Shown: positions 23,169-34,041 of the stretch, one piece after another | Layout: the number at the start of each line of letters is the position of its first letter | How positions within the stretch are numbered: position 1 is the stretch's first letter | Assembly (NCBI GenBank): GCA_018417955.1 | Contig: JACTVC010000002.1 | Location: forward strand, 248,001-312,000 | DNA from: Laccaria trichodermophora | Lineage: Eukaryota; Basidiomycota; Agaricomycetes; Agaricales; Hydnangiaceae | Direction of reading: 5' to 3' | Length of the DNA stretch: 64,000 nucleotides | Position numbers and translations under genes: made by a program | Notes under the pieces: generated by a model | Seen by the model: only the letters and a program-made list of their open reading frames with translations | Told to the model about the DNA's origin: nothing | Databases searched by the model: none

Positions 23169-23876
23169 TCACCGCGAAACATTGAGCTCCCAGATATCGG
23201 GGCCCCTCAAAGTCCCCGACAGACCCAAGAACCGATTCTGGCCTAACAAAAAATCCACCCGCTTCACGCCCTTCATCTTCTCCGCCGCTCTAAGCTCAGG
23301 ATCTTGGATCCTATTCCACCGGGCGAGCCACGCAGCGTCTACCGCTTGCCTCTCCGTGCAGGTCGCGTATTCGGAATGGCTGACTGCGCTGCGGAGGTGG
23401 ATGTATATCGCAGTGAGAACGTCGTCAACCGTAACGTACTCGCCGTTCGAGCGCGCAGCCGTAACCTCAATGGGGTCCCACTCCTTGAGTTGTGGGCAGA
23501 TAATGAGGATGCTCCGCATTGGAGGCTGCGTGGCAGGCTCGTAGAAGGTGGCAAATTCTACCTGGTCGTTAAGCGAATCTGGGTGAAGAGTGAGGTCGTA
23601 GGCGAGAGCGGGCTCCGCGTAGGGAGCGAAGGCAAGCAGGAAGTGGATCTGCATGCTTTTGGGGTCAATTTGGTCGGGATAGATCTCGTCGTTCTGTCGT
23701 GGGTATGGAGAACGCGGGTAGACGCTGCCCGTTGACGAGTACTCTAATTCGGGAGGCGGCGTTGGGATGTCCGGGCTTGAAGGCAAGGATGATGTGGAGC
23801 GACATGGCGAAGGGGTCGATGGGATAGGAGAATAGACGGTGTTGGTAGGAGCAAATTGTACGCGTTTGTTGATCAT
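23169..23876 (-). CDS. DUF6699-like protein, type B (copy B2)
   Basis: Intronless, 235 residues from MINKRVQFAPTNTVYSPIPS. An open frame continues upstream to 24182, but a TATA box lies 54 nt before MINKR and paralogues start with the same basic-VxF pattern, so this start is preferred. After a Ser/Pro linker come MQIHFLLAFA, PALAYDLTLHPDS, FYEPATQPPMRSILIICPQL, EYVTVDDVLTAIYIHLRSAV, GVKRVDFLLGQNRFLGLSGT and GPDIWELNVSR. It is the most canonical family member in the window. The IxVT region carries an insertion (KEWDPIEVTAARSNG) compared with B1 and B4. Confidence 0.85.
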   Translation of the reverse strand: MINKRVQFAPTNTVYSPIPSTPSPCRSTSSLPSSPDIPTPPPELEYSSTGSVYPRSPYPRQNDEIYPDQIDPKSMQIHFLLAFAPYAEPALAYDLTLHPDSLNDQVEFATFYEPATQPPMRSILIICPQLKEWDPIEVTAARSNGEYVTVDDVLTAIYIHLRSAVSHSEYATCTERQAVDAAWLARWNRIQDPELRAAEKMKGVKRVDFLLGQNRFLGLSGTLRGPDIWELNVSR

Positions 23877-26800
23877 GGTGGGGAGGAGGAGGATTGTGAG
23901 ATTGGTTGAAGCGGAGTGGGTGAGAGCCGTATATAAGTCTGACAAGCGTGACAATACATCTGTGGGTAAGCTGACAGTCCGAATGGAGTTGTCGCGCGTG
24001 ATGCGCGGCACAGCATCGAATGGCCGCAGTTCTCTCGTCACCGCCCGGCTGAACTGCCATGGAGAACTGCAAGATGGCCATTGCCGTTTGGCAAGGGGAG
24101 GACTAGAAAGCGAAAATTTCAGACACGTTTGCACCATTGTAAGAGCATCACGTGCAGGCGATATCAGTGATAACCCTGGCACACCTATTTTCTGAACCTG
24201 ATCGACTTAGGGAAACGCATGGGAAACGCCCTCCTTTACACAATCTCACAAGGCCAAATCCCTCCGCTCTCCCAGGTTCGCTTCAATGGATCGGCAGCGC
24301 CCTCCAATTCACGTTTAAGAATCTCTGAAGGACGTGAAGAATTTACGAGAATGAGTAGATAGGACATAACAGGACATACCTTTCACGTATCCATCGCCGA
24401 AACGCACCGTTTCTGCCGATAAACAAAAGTCGGCCCATAACAATCACCTTGCACCACATACTTCATTCATCAAGCACCCCTGACGACGCGTGTCGTTACC
24501 TTTGTTTGAATGCTAATTAAAGTTTTAAGCGGGGGAGGACAAGGCCGCAAGAGACTTTGCATGATATGGGAGTTGGGGAGTGGTGGTGGCTGCTGTTCAA
24601 GAGAGTAGCGTGGATCCTTTATCATGATTCTGTGGTGAAAGTAATGCCTCGAGGCTTCAATGACTCTACAGAAACGTGTTCAATTACGTCAATTTGCACC
24701 ACACGTGATTTGACATTTTCAGCATGTGATCGAATCGCGTCACCGTACAAGGCTTGCAAAAAGATACAAACACGAAAAGAAATATTCATGAATAAAATAA
24801 GTACCTCATTTTGATCGAGTGACGTAAAATTAGATTTACATTCAGAGACTTTTACATGTTGTGTTACTGCGCAGGTGAAAGCGTTTTTTTTTTTTTTTTC
24901 AGAAAGTCAGGTCTCCAGATTCCAGAAGACTCCTCACAGCAGACATTTTAAAACCAAATTATTCTCACTGTTTCAATTATTGCTGTCAGACGCGAAGTAT
25001 ACGTCCAATCTCCACACCGACATCTCCCGCGTCTATTTAATCAAGTGCCAGTGTAGACCGACTCGGAGTTGAGATATCACGAGTGAAGTATTAATCTCTA
25101 ATCTCCACACCAACGGAGGTGCGGACCAGCACCCCACAGTTCATGAAATCAATCAACACCAAAATCGCGTCTCATCTTCACGCGTTTTCCGCACCCGGAA
25201 TTCATTGCCTCTACGTAATTTAATTATATAGCGGAAGCCGTGAGTCCGCGTACATGTGTGAGCTACGCGTGATAGTGAAACAGTTTGGATTATATTGGGT
25301 GGTCGGCAAAGATTCTTCTTTTGAAAAGACTGAACTTTTTTTAGAATAAGCGTTTGGCAGTACGTATGGGGCTTGTCGCTTTAGTATTCCTCAGGCGCTA
25401 CACTACTTCGTAAAGCATGCCATAATGCGATTCTGGTGCCCTTCGCCCTTCAACACTCACACGCACCGATTGTACTTGTGCTGAAGAAGTACTTCTACAC
25501 AATATACCAATCTGGCTGAGCCGAACAAGTCTCAAATCTCGGATGCGGGGTGGGAGTGAAGATCCTTGTCATAGCAATGGCATACCTCTCAGCCTCCCAC
25601 AGCACTACGAATGAATGTAGATGTGGTACCATTTACCATCGGGAATACTTCCCCGCCGTTACAAACCAACACATCACGGGTGTCATGATGCGGGCTTCAT
25701 TTACGATGTGAACGTGAAGTCAAAATTCAATCTTGGGAAGCGAATTGGTTCCCAGATTCCACAAAGATAGAAAACCCATCAGCGCGGACATAGAGCTTCA
25801 AATATGGTCGTCGCGATAGATTCTTACTTCCGCGTGAGTTGTTCGTTATGCTGCAAGCCCGATCTAGAAAATAGACTTTGAGACGCATGATCACTGGGGA
25901 TCCTGGGCAAAACAGTCGTCCCAAAAGGTTGAGGCACAGGATAGATCCCTCCCGAGGCTGCTAATACGAATGAACAAAATAAAATAAAAAACCTCCCATC
26001 CCTCAACGCCGAGCGCTTGACGCTTAGCTCTCACCTCACACCACCATCTTTTCGTGAAGCTCCAAGACATGCTTCCTCGTCCGGAAAATATGTGGGTTCC
26101 CAGCACTCCGAGTCGACCGCCCGATGAGATCTCAGGACGCGAGAATAAAAATGTCAATCCATATGCGTCTCAGAGTGTTTACCCGAACTGAGGTGATAAT
26201 GGCGTGATGGCGTGCTTTAGGTAGGTAACTGACAGCCCGAATACTAAACGATGGCAAGCAACTTGCACATTCAAAATTATCTCGTTTTGAACTAGGCTAA
26301 AATAAGATATGAGAACTTTGAGAAGCCCTTGGTTTTCGGGCGGCGCACAATGCACATTGTATCCAAGGATGAGGCAGTGTTTAGACGCTGAAGCAAGGTG
26401 GACGGCGCTACTTATGTAAGTTGGACTACATGTGGACATTCTTGTGTTTGTCGCAAGGTGACCATGAACGCGGTGCCTTGTGTGATATATTGTCCGCTCA
26501 TCGCGGTCCGCGGAGAAACGTTTCCCTCCCGAATCTCATTATGTTGGCGAATGATAAGGCTACTTTTATTTTCAAGGTAGCCTCTAGTTATGGAGTCGAA
26601 AGTCAATAAAATCTACGCTAATTCAGAAATTCTACAGAGTTCAAGCCAAACCTCCAGGAGATTTTCTTTGTTTTTACTTGCAAAAAGCTCCGCCGTCGAA
26701 GCAAAAGGTCTTCTCGCACATGGCTCGATCATGATCGCTTATCAGCAACCCCTTCTTTCCGTCATTTAGATGCGGAACGAGGATCAAGAATCAAGATCAC

Positions 26801-27334
26801 CTAGAAGTTTATTGTGTGCGGTCATGGGTGCAGAGAACAAAGATCGGGGCTTATGTCGTCCGTTAATTTCCCATTGTCAAACTCAGATTGGACTTCCTTA
26901 TCATCGTCGGCCACGCTACTAACAGACGTCGATCAAGATTGTCGAATCTAATGAAAGCAGCGGACGCGAGGTACTTGTATCATTGGAAGGCATTATTGCT
27001 TGGGGGGAGAGTAAATCAAGATAGGCGAAGCCAGAAGTTCTATGTATACAAGCGCTTTAATCGAAGTCTCTAATGTATAAAGAAATCGAAAGAAATCGGC
27101 AGAGTCTACATAAGAATAAAAAGGGCGAAAGAAAAGTCGACAAGCAGGAATATTACAGAAACCATAGATGTGCAGTAACCATAGATGAGTAGGGGTACAA
27201 TCCGACGATATGGAGATGATATACAATGCAAAGTGTGTCCGTCAGGAGAGGTGTGTGATGCGTGTCGTGAAAGGGCCATAAGGACAGTACAAGAGAGATG
27301 CATAATTGGGATGGATGGAGAAGAAAGATAGCCT
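23877..27334. other. Gene-free interval
   Basis: 3.4 kb with only short unsupported frames. A T16 run lies at 24884-24899. AT-rich and GC-richer patches alternate. No RNA gene, transposon end or family motif found by eye. Confidence 0.35.
23930..23935 (-). promoter_or_regulatory. TATA box of DUF6699-like B2
   Basis: TATATA (minus strand CTTATATACGG) 54 nt upstream of the chosen start codon; it also helps to decide that start. Confidence 0.55.
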
Positions 27335-28057
27335 TCAGAGAGGGGAAAGAGTGAGCTCCCAGACGAGCGGTGAGCGAGTTGGGCAGAGTCCAGCGAAAGC
27401 GTTCCTCCCGACCAGAAAGTCAGCACGTTTGACACCTTTCGCCTTCTCTTTTTCTCTCGCCTCCGTCTCCCCGTGCCTGTCATACCGGTGAAAGAAGGTT
27501 TGTGTGATCATACCCTGCTTCTCCTCAGACAATCCATAAAAGTCCCCAGAATTGACGGGTATTCGTAGAGAGGCATAGATGCCGCACAAAACATCGGAAA
27601 TCGCCACAAACTCCTTTGAGTTCTGTGGGCGGATGACGAACTGCCAAGGAAAGTCTTCGCAGTTGAGCACCATCACATCTAGTGGTGGCGTGGTTGCCGG
27701 CTCAGCGAGGACCGCCGGCGTCAGAATGTTCGATGAATCGAACTCTAAAGTGCGAGCGGGGTCGCGTGTAACGTCAAACTTGAATGGTAGCGTTCCCGTC
27801 AAAGGGAGGGCCAAGATTTGGTGGATGGCCAAGAATCCATCGACTAATGGATCTTCTTGGAGGGGCAGGGGGATGCATGGAAGATATTGGGAGGAAGTCG
27901 GAGCAAATAGCGGGTCGATTGGACTTGAGGATGGCGTTACAAGACCTGGTGAGGATAGCGGGGAGGAGGAAAGCGTGGGTGAAGGAGTGTCGACATCAGG
28001 AATGGCTTCGTCTACTTCCGCAAAGCGAACGGATCTTAAGGTGCGACGAGAAGACAT
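27335..28057 (-). CDS. DUF6699-like protein, type B, divergent (copy B3)
   Basis: Intronless, 240 residues from MSSRRTLRSVRFAEVDEAIP (ATG 28057); a longer upstream ATG exists at 28108 but the basic-VRF start fits the paralogues. Segments: TLPFKFDVTRDPA, LAEPATTPPLDVMVLNCEDF, PWQFVIRPQNSKEFVAISDV, LCGIYASLRIPV, FHRYDRHGETE, GVKRADFLVGRNAFAGL and the end VWELTLSPL. Two hallmark positions are altered: RVD is RAD, and the GPDVW motif reads SPLVW. The frame is fully open, so it is probably functional but faster evolving than B1, B2 and B4. Confidence 0.82.
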   Translation of the reverse strand: MSSRRTLRSVRFAEVDEAIPDVDTPSPTLSSSPLSSPGLVTPSSSPIDPLFAPTSSQYLPCIPLPLQEDPLVDGFLAIHQILALPLTGTLPFKFDVTRDPARTLEFDSSNILTPAVLAEPATTPPLDVMVLNCEDFPWQFVIRPQNSKEFVAISDVLCGIYASLRIPVNSGDFYGLSEEKQGMITQTFFHRYDRHGETEAREKEKAKGVKRADFLVGRNAFAGLCPTRSPLVWELTLSPL

Positions 28058-28854
28058 ACGGTATGAGGGACTAGCCCAAAGAATGGAAAGAGGTAGACAA
28101 CCTGTCAATGAAGACGATTGTGAAGCAAAGAAGCCTGGGGAGAGTCAAGGACACTTTGGTCTGCAATCGTAAAATAGCCTTCCTCAACTGGGAAGGCTCA
28201 ACATTGAGGCATCTAGGCGGCAAGAAGGGAAAGGACAATGGGCTGTCAGTTGCGTATTGGTTTCGAAGAGGAATGCTGACCGCGCCGTGGCCATTTATAT
28301 CCCACTTGTCGGAAAGCACAGACTTCGAAACCCAAGTATACCAAAATATCCAGAATACAGCTTGAGTCAACATGACTGTCATGACGGAGATCATTCACAT
28401 CCCAATTCGGCGTCAGGGACGCGACCCAGCATACCCCTATCATTTTCCTTCTTGATGTGGTCATAGCGAACCACGATCTGCACCATCGCCTTCGTTGTAT
28501 ACCCCCCGCCACTGCACCTATCATTTTATCGCTCGGTGGCAACAACCCTCCTTCATTCAACGTTAAACATTGAGCAGGACAATGAGGACTTGAGAAAGGA
28601 GCAGTGGATTTTCATCAAACACAGCCGCGACGCTCCCACGCAATGCCCCTGCCACCGCGACGAACGTCAAACGTGTTCTCACAACCGAGCGCTCGTAACT
28701 CAGCTCCCGCCACTATACCCTTTCTAGACTTCTTCCCGTCTCCTCCTCTTGGCGGCTATTTTTTCGCGTGTAGTTCTCTAGCGTATTCGTATTCCAACGG
28801 ATCATTGACTAGAACGTCTCATTTCCTTGCTGAACTACTTCCCTACAGCTAGGA

Positions 28855-29540
28855 ATCCTGAGGCAAGAAATATGTGAGCGTAGTTATTTAATGGGGTCAC
28901 CATAGGTAATCAATGGGCATATTTTTCACAGAGCGCTAATGTCGGAAGAACCTTAAGCGCCCCACTGCATGTGACAGTTGGCCGCCACGACACCTGTCAG
29001 AGTCGGCGAGTCGAGCGGCGAGGGAGAGGTGGTAAGTATTACTTTGATTCTTGCGCATGGTGCTTGTCGATAACGAGGTACTTAGTGACTTAACGGAGCT
29101 CAACGGTAAAAGCGATAGGACCCACAATAGAGACGATCCTCCGGAACACACATTTGGCTTTTGACAAGAGCAGTGATTGATAAACTGAGCATCCTGAGGC
29201 AAGAAAGATGTGAGCTTGATTATTTTGATGTTGGGCAATGGGCATACTTTTCGCAGAGCGCTAATGTCGGAAGGAACTTTAAGCGCCCCACTGCATGTGA
29301 CGGTTGGCCGCCACTACCCGGACACCTGTCAGATACGGCGAGTCGGAACGTGGAGAACGCGGCGAGGGAGAGCTGGTACGTATTACTTTATTCTTGCGCA
29401 TGGCGCTTATCGATAACGAAGTAGTTAAGTTGACTTAGCGGAGCTCAACGGTAAAAGCGATAGGACCCACAATACATACGATGCTCCGGAGCACCAAGAC
29501 TCTACATTTTTTGGCTTTTGACAAGAGCAATCATCGATGA
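28855..29540. repeat. Non-coding direct tandem duplication, two units of about 330-350 bp
   Basis: Unit 1 is about 28855-29180, unit 2 about 29188-29540. Shared landmarks in order: ATCCTGAGGCAAGAAA, AATGGGCATA, CAGAGCGCTAATGTCGGAAG, AAGCGCCCCACTGCATGTGA, GGTTGGCCGCCAC or GTTGGCCGCCAC, ACACCTGTCAGA, GGCGAGGGAGAG, TATTACTTT, TTCTTGCGCATGG, GGAGCTCAACGGTAAAAGCG, ATAGGACCCACAATA, TTTGGCTTTTGACAAGAGCA. Unit 2 has small insertions. Neither unit has a plausible reading frame. Confidence 0.85.
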
Positions 29541-29905
29541 ATTCTTTTCTGGCAAAATGCAACGGAAATCGGAGGGATTTGCTCAGATGGTGTATGGCTA
29601 ACTTCCTCGGCAAGGACCGCGCACCTGCGCACCGGTTTCATACGGCTAGATACCGCAGTTAACTAGTCATGCCATATCATACCATATCCCACTCCTTACA
29701 TTTTTCCTTCCGGTGTACGGGTTGGACAGATGAAACCACATACAAGCCAAGATTTTCGATGAGGGATCCGCTTTTGCTCGCTGCGCAAAGCGCTCGAGTT
29801 TGCGTCTCCGATATGTCACGCATGCTGCGAAGAGGAAATATATCAATAAAGAGAAGCTATAGAGAAGAAGCACAAAACAGTGCGAGCGAGAATTGCATCA
29901 AGAAG

Positions 29906-30502
29906 TCACGCACTTGTAAATCTTGAAGCTTGAGTACTTGGGTGGTTTGTAAGTCTTGGCCAGTCAGGTTCAGAAAATTGTACTGTCTTGAAGGCGCCAC
30001 TTAGTTGTCCGAACATTATGTTCGTCTGCTTGTAACTGAACTCTTTTCCGTCGTGTTTCGGTTGATCTACGCTACCTTGCCGCAGGTCATCTAGGCACCC
30101 GATCCGCATTTGGGTGGAGTCGGAACTCAGTGAGGCGTCGAAGCCTCCATCATCGTTAGAGAATCGCAAGCATGCGAGAGATCTACCCAGATTAGTGTCA
30201 AAAAGAACTAATGTGCGGTAAATCAAAGTCACATACTCGTCCACAACGTTCAGCACCACTGCACATAATTGTCCGATCCCCATGTTCGTCTGCTTGTGAC
30301 TGAATGGATGATTTTTTTTTCCGTCGTGCCTCGGCGTCTTCTTTCCGTACTTGCTCCAACAGAAAGACCCAAATGGGATCCTAAGGATAAAGCGCTCAGT
30401 AACGTCACCAAGCCCGTATTGATTTGTAAACGCCCATGTTGACGGAGTGGACGAAAATTTTCGGCATATTTGGCTGTGCCCCACCAGATCAAACATCGGC
30501 AA
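29906..30502 (-). other. Open frame of 198 codons with an internal repeat, unrecognised
   Basis: The frame contains two related segments, HDGKKNHPFSHKQTNMGIGQ and HDGKEFSYKQTNIMFGQL, from an about 65-bp DNA repeat (30003-30065 and 30266-30335). No family is recognised, and the repeat could equally be non-coding. Reported because the repeat preserves frame; likelihood of a real protein is low. Confidence 0.25.
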
Positions 30503-30637
30503 ACGGCGCTAGATAAGCCAGCGCCAATCATTTCGTCATCAGCTGTACTGCAACTACTGTATCATGGGCTGTGCTGCGGCAGGCGGCGATGCGTATGTAG
30601 CTGCGTCCGTCTTTTTTGGCGGTCGTACCACAACATT

Positions 30638-30642
30638 TATAA
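30638..30642 (+). promoter_or_regulatory. TATA box of DUF6699-like B4
   Basis: ATTTATAACTGG, 70 nt upstream of the B4 start codon. Confidence 0.45.
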
Positions 30643-30711
30643 CTGGACGGATTTCGATGCAGCTCCACAATTCGAATCGCCCTTCCTACCTCGTTGTTGA
30701 TACTAATCACA

Positions 30712-31341
30712 ATGCCAGGAAAACACGTCCACTTCGCGTCTAACTCTCTCCCACCAACACCATCGCCCACGTTCTCGGCAACCTCTTTGCCATCATCCGG
30801 TGGTCCTATTACACCATTCTCAGCATCCCACAAGGGCTTGTCCCTTCCCCGTTTGCCGTGCAAGATACACCCTGCGCTTGGTGTGTCAAACACACCACAT
30901 ATTCTATACGATGTTTCCTACCCCCCGTCGACACTCCGACTTCGAAATCCATCAATATCTCTTCAGGTTCTCGCAGAACCTGCGACGGAACCTCCCCTCC
31001 CGTTTATTCATGTCATATCCCCACATCTCCCATGGAGGCTCACGGTGTCGGCAAAACACTACTCATACGTCACCGTTTCTGATTTGCTTGAGGGCATGTA
31101 TCACGCCTTGCGGCTGAATGCTACTCAAGCTGAGTATGAGCTTCTTCCATTCAAGGAGATGAAGTTGACCGTCAACGAATCCTACAAGCGACGCTACAAT
31201 CGACTTTCGAACTTGGAGGAACGCGAGAGGGAAAGGACGCGGGGGTTGAGAAGAATTGACTTTCTTGGAACGAGAAGCAATTTTCTTGGCCTCTCGAGCA
31301 CACAAGAGGGAGCTCATGTATGGCAATTGAACGTCTCATGA
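30712..31341 (+). CDS. DUF6699-like protein, type B (copy B4)
   Basis: Intronless, 209 residues from MPGKHVHFASNSLPPTPSPT (ATG 30712); an in-frame ATG 18 nt upstream is less likely because B1 begins with the same MPGKHV. Core: GVSNTPHILYDVSYPPSTLR, LAEPATEPPLPFIHVISPHL, PWRLTVSAKHYSYVTVSDLL, EGMYHALRLNAT, YKRRYNRLSN, LRRIDFLGTRSNFLGLSST, end AHVWQLNVS. It is the only type B gene on the plus strand. It shares its N-terminus with B1, which is 11 kb away, so the pair probably arose by duplication followed by inversion or relocation. Confidence 0.85.
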   Translation: MPGKHVHFASNSLPPTPSPTFSATSLPSSGGPITPFSASHKGLSLPRLPCKIHPALGVSNTPHILYDVSYPPSTLRLRNPSISLQVLAEPATEPPLPFIHVISPHLPWRLTVSAKHYSYVTVSDLLEGMYHALRLNATQAEYELLPFKEMKLTVNESYKRRYNRLSNLEERERERTRGLRRIDFLGTRSNFLGLSSTQEGAHVWQLNVS

Positions 31342-33500
31342 GAAACCCGTCCTGCGGACAGACGCTTTGCAAACTTACATATACCCGGTCATCCAATATA
31401 CCCGTATCTGATATTACCCCAAATTATAAATGTCTTATTGAGCCTACGTAGCGTTGGACTAATGTATATGATTCGTTGATTTGAGAACCAACTGCATATT
31501 GAACCGGGACATGTTAGACCTTGGGCCTCAGGGTTAGGTCCTAGTAAGAGGGTGGACGTGGTCAGTCGAGGACCCGCTGCCGAACACTGACCGACCTTAT
31601 TGGTCACCTGAAATTTACTCGCGCTAACCTTTAGATTCACTGACGGAAAAATCACGAAATTTCAGTGTTATTCCGGTTGGCGTGGATTAATGTAACGGTT
31701 CGATCCAACCGTAGTATCCAAGTAGTATCCAAGTACTAGTATCCATGAAAATTACGCTCGCCGTCATCTGCGTGAATCAACGTGCTCTACAACACACACG
31801 CATGGGTTGACACTATTAGATCTCTAGTCCGGTCAAGAATCTCAAGACCGCATTTCTCTCATCTTTGCGCTAAACGAATATTAAATATCACCGGGTCAAA
31901 GATAGAATGAACGAATCTGCGGCTTGCCACGTGTCGATGTTAGCTCTCCGAGAATCCGCCAAACAAAGCCTAAATTATCGATTTATCGATTGGCGGTCCC
32001 CCGAGTGAAAGTACGCGTTGACAGTGTTGGCTTCTCGAAATATGTCAAAAAGCCGTATGGAATTGACGACGGCGGTGGAATGGCCATTTCTTCGTTAGAT
32101 CCCTGCTTGCTCTTTGAACTTGAAACTTGAAGCACTCGACCCTCGGCGCTCATCGTATTCATCTTATCTCAAGTCCATCTTCCAAAAACATGTGTTCCAG
32201 ATTGGCCCTTCCTCGGCTGTCGTATCACGGGACATTGTAATCTAGTTGCAGAAAAGAAGAGGGTGTCTGCGCCTCGCCTTGGAGAGCGGAACGGGGACAT
32301 TGGGTACGTTAGCCGTCAGTTCCAAAGTTGAATCCAAACATTTATTTAGTCGTTTGACAAACTGTAACCCCTGTCAGCTTTGTGAGGTGGCGCGAGGCAG
32401 TCTAGCCTCGAGTAACAGGACTTAGGGCTCCTTAACCCCCAGTGGCTGGGTTTCGCCGAACTCCTGGATCAAACGAGTGGATGTCATTGAATGCTAGATG
32501 AACTCAGATTGATCATTTTAGTTTTAGACCAGGCGTATAAGGTTTTCCATAAAGCCTCCGTTTTTCCTCAATGTACGCTAACTACCATGGTCTGTCGTTG
32601 GCGATCTCGAAGCTCTAGTACCCTTTGTAAAAATCGAATTTGCTCTTCCTGAAGCTTCCCCCAACTGGGCTACCTAAACTTTTACTCTTATCAAATCGCC
32701 ACGGGCGCTTGTCGTCAAGGCACTCAGGCCTGCAGGTAGGCAGCCAGCCTATTACCCCAAATATCTTCACCTCACTAAACCAATTTAGGTTCCGAAATAA
32801 TGATGACCATCGGCCATCCAACCATTTGAAGAAGTGTCTCTCCTTCGCAGTGGTGCGGCGATTCAGCAGCTAACCCCATCAAGACATTACGTAGTCAACT
32901 TCAGTTGATTTCGGCCTTGACCTTTGGATGAGAATATATCATCTCGTAAATCGTTACGTGCTTCCGAAAATCCCCTTCCTTTCGCCTCTGACTTATGCCC
33001 CACTACTTTCTTGTGCTCATCCCATCTGCGTTTTACCTGAAGATAATACCTCACCGCAAGGTACAGTAGTACCGACAAATTTTCTTCGTTCCCTCTCGCT
33101 CTCGCTTATACAACATAGATGAAATGGATATATACACCTCGTCGTGTAACAAGACTCAGCCTTGTCCGATTATTTGATGCTGACCGCTGATGTCGTAGTT
33201 TCCCATTTCCGGGTTGACCTGTCCTGTGAGCGCTTCAACGTTCAGACGTACTCCTTCTTACCTTCACCACCGGTACCAGACTGCGCTTCTGGATAGGCCC
33301 TTGGCGGTGAGGGCTTTCGTTCAACACATGGGCGCTGAGCTAATTTATGTTTTTCAGTATGGTGATCGTCGAGTGCAGTATCCTGTAAGAAATAGTTTTC
33401 CCTGCCGTGAAGAGATCTGACTTGGAATATACATCAATTTATGCTCAGTTCTCGGTGGGTTTTTTTTAACGGCTCTTCCTTCATGTCTTTAACTTAGTAA
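31342..33500. other. Intergenic; left edge of the segmental duplication near 32950
   Basis: A short direct repeat GTAGTATCCAA lies at about 31710-31745. Minus and plus frames around 32615-33120 show no motif. From about 32950 the DNA is similar to DNA from about 38180 (for example CCGAAAATCCCCTTCCTT, GGAATGGA-ATATAC, GCTGAGCTAATT). Confidence 0.4.
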
Positions 33501-33501
33501 A

Positions 33502-34041
33502 AATAAGCCGCCATGCCTGAAACGCGTTCAATGTATTCCCCTTCCGTCAGATTCACATCAGTTGCCCTCAGTGCCTACTCTATTCCCCCTCATCATTACA
33601 CTCCCGCTCCACTCAGAAACGGCCTTAAGACTTTCATCCATTGCTATTTCCGCAAACTCAATTCATATTCACGATACCACCTCACACATCGGGGATATTT
33701 GCACTCCTGGCGGAGCTCATTCCGCCTTGGATATCGTAAATGCCGTCAGCAATCTTGCTCGTCAAAATATCTCTCTCTCGACCTTCCATCAATTGTCTAA
33801 CCCAGTGAAAGAGCGGGTCGAACATTGCTTCAAGACTAGATATTTTCGAGACGAGAGGGGCGTAAGTGCGAACGGAGTTTGGGCCACATTCTTGGACGGT
33901 CAGCAAACCATCACAGGTCCGAAAGGTGTGGATTTGCTGCTAGGGAACATTTGCATTTGGGGGCTTGAATTTTGCTCAATCTCTGGTCATTGGATTTTGC
34001 ATGTTGCGGATCCATCGGTTGCATACTTCGAGCCATCCTAG
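33502..34041 (+). CDS. DUF6699-like protein, type C (copy C1), start unresolved
   Basis: The core frame reads SSIAISANSIHIHDTTSHIG, SALDIVNAVSNLARQNISLS, FHQLSNPVKERVEHCFKTRY, GPKGVDLLLGNICIWGLEF, then HWILHVADPS. This follows the DUF6699 plan (GDVL-like helix, long helix ending in RY, RVDFLLG..F.GL, W.L.V) although PA.PP is missing. The frame continues upstream without stop to 33502 and includes VQCIPLPSD, which resembles RCIPLPQL of the type A genes. There is no ATG in this frame; the ATGs at 33513 and 33531 lie in another frame. An acceptor-like TTAACTTAG precedes it, so a 5' exon is likely, or the gene is damaged. C2 shows the same arrangement. Confidence 0.5.
   Translation, partial: NKPPCLKRVQCIPLPSDSHQLPSVPTLFPLIITLPLHSETALRLSSIAISANSIHIHDTTSHIGDICTPGGAHSALDIVNAVSNLARQNISLSTFHQLSNPVKERVEHCFKTRYFRDERGVSANGVWATFLDGQQTITGPKGVDLLLGNICIWGLEFCSISGHWILHVADPSVAYFEPS

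Larger units (their letters stand above)
28058..30711. other. Intergenic between B3 and B4
   Basis: Divergent spacing between B3 (minus) and B4 (plus). Holds the 0.33 kb tandem duplication (28855-29540) and a repeat-containing minus-strand frame (29906-30502), both listed separately. Nothing else supported. Confidence 0.4.

Noticed and set aside
23877..24182. Longer N-terminus for DUF6699-like B2 (open frame to 24182)
   Set aside because: A TATA box lies inside the extension 54 nt before MINKR, and paralogues start with the same short basic motif.
24884..24899. T16 run as an intron or poly-A tail of a retrogene
   Set aside because: No coding sequence next to it and no target duplication.
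33513..33800. Plus-strand frame starting MPETRSMYSPSVRF as the real product of the C1 locus
   Set aside because: Its later part overlaps the conserved core in a different frame and C2 stops early in the equivalent frame, so it is not the selected frame.
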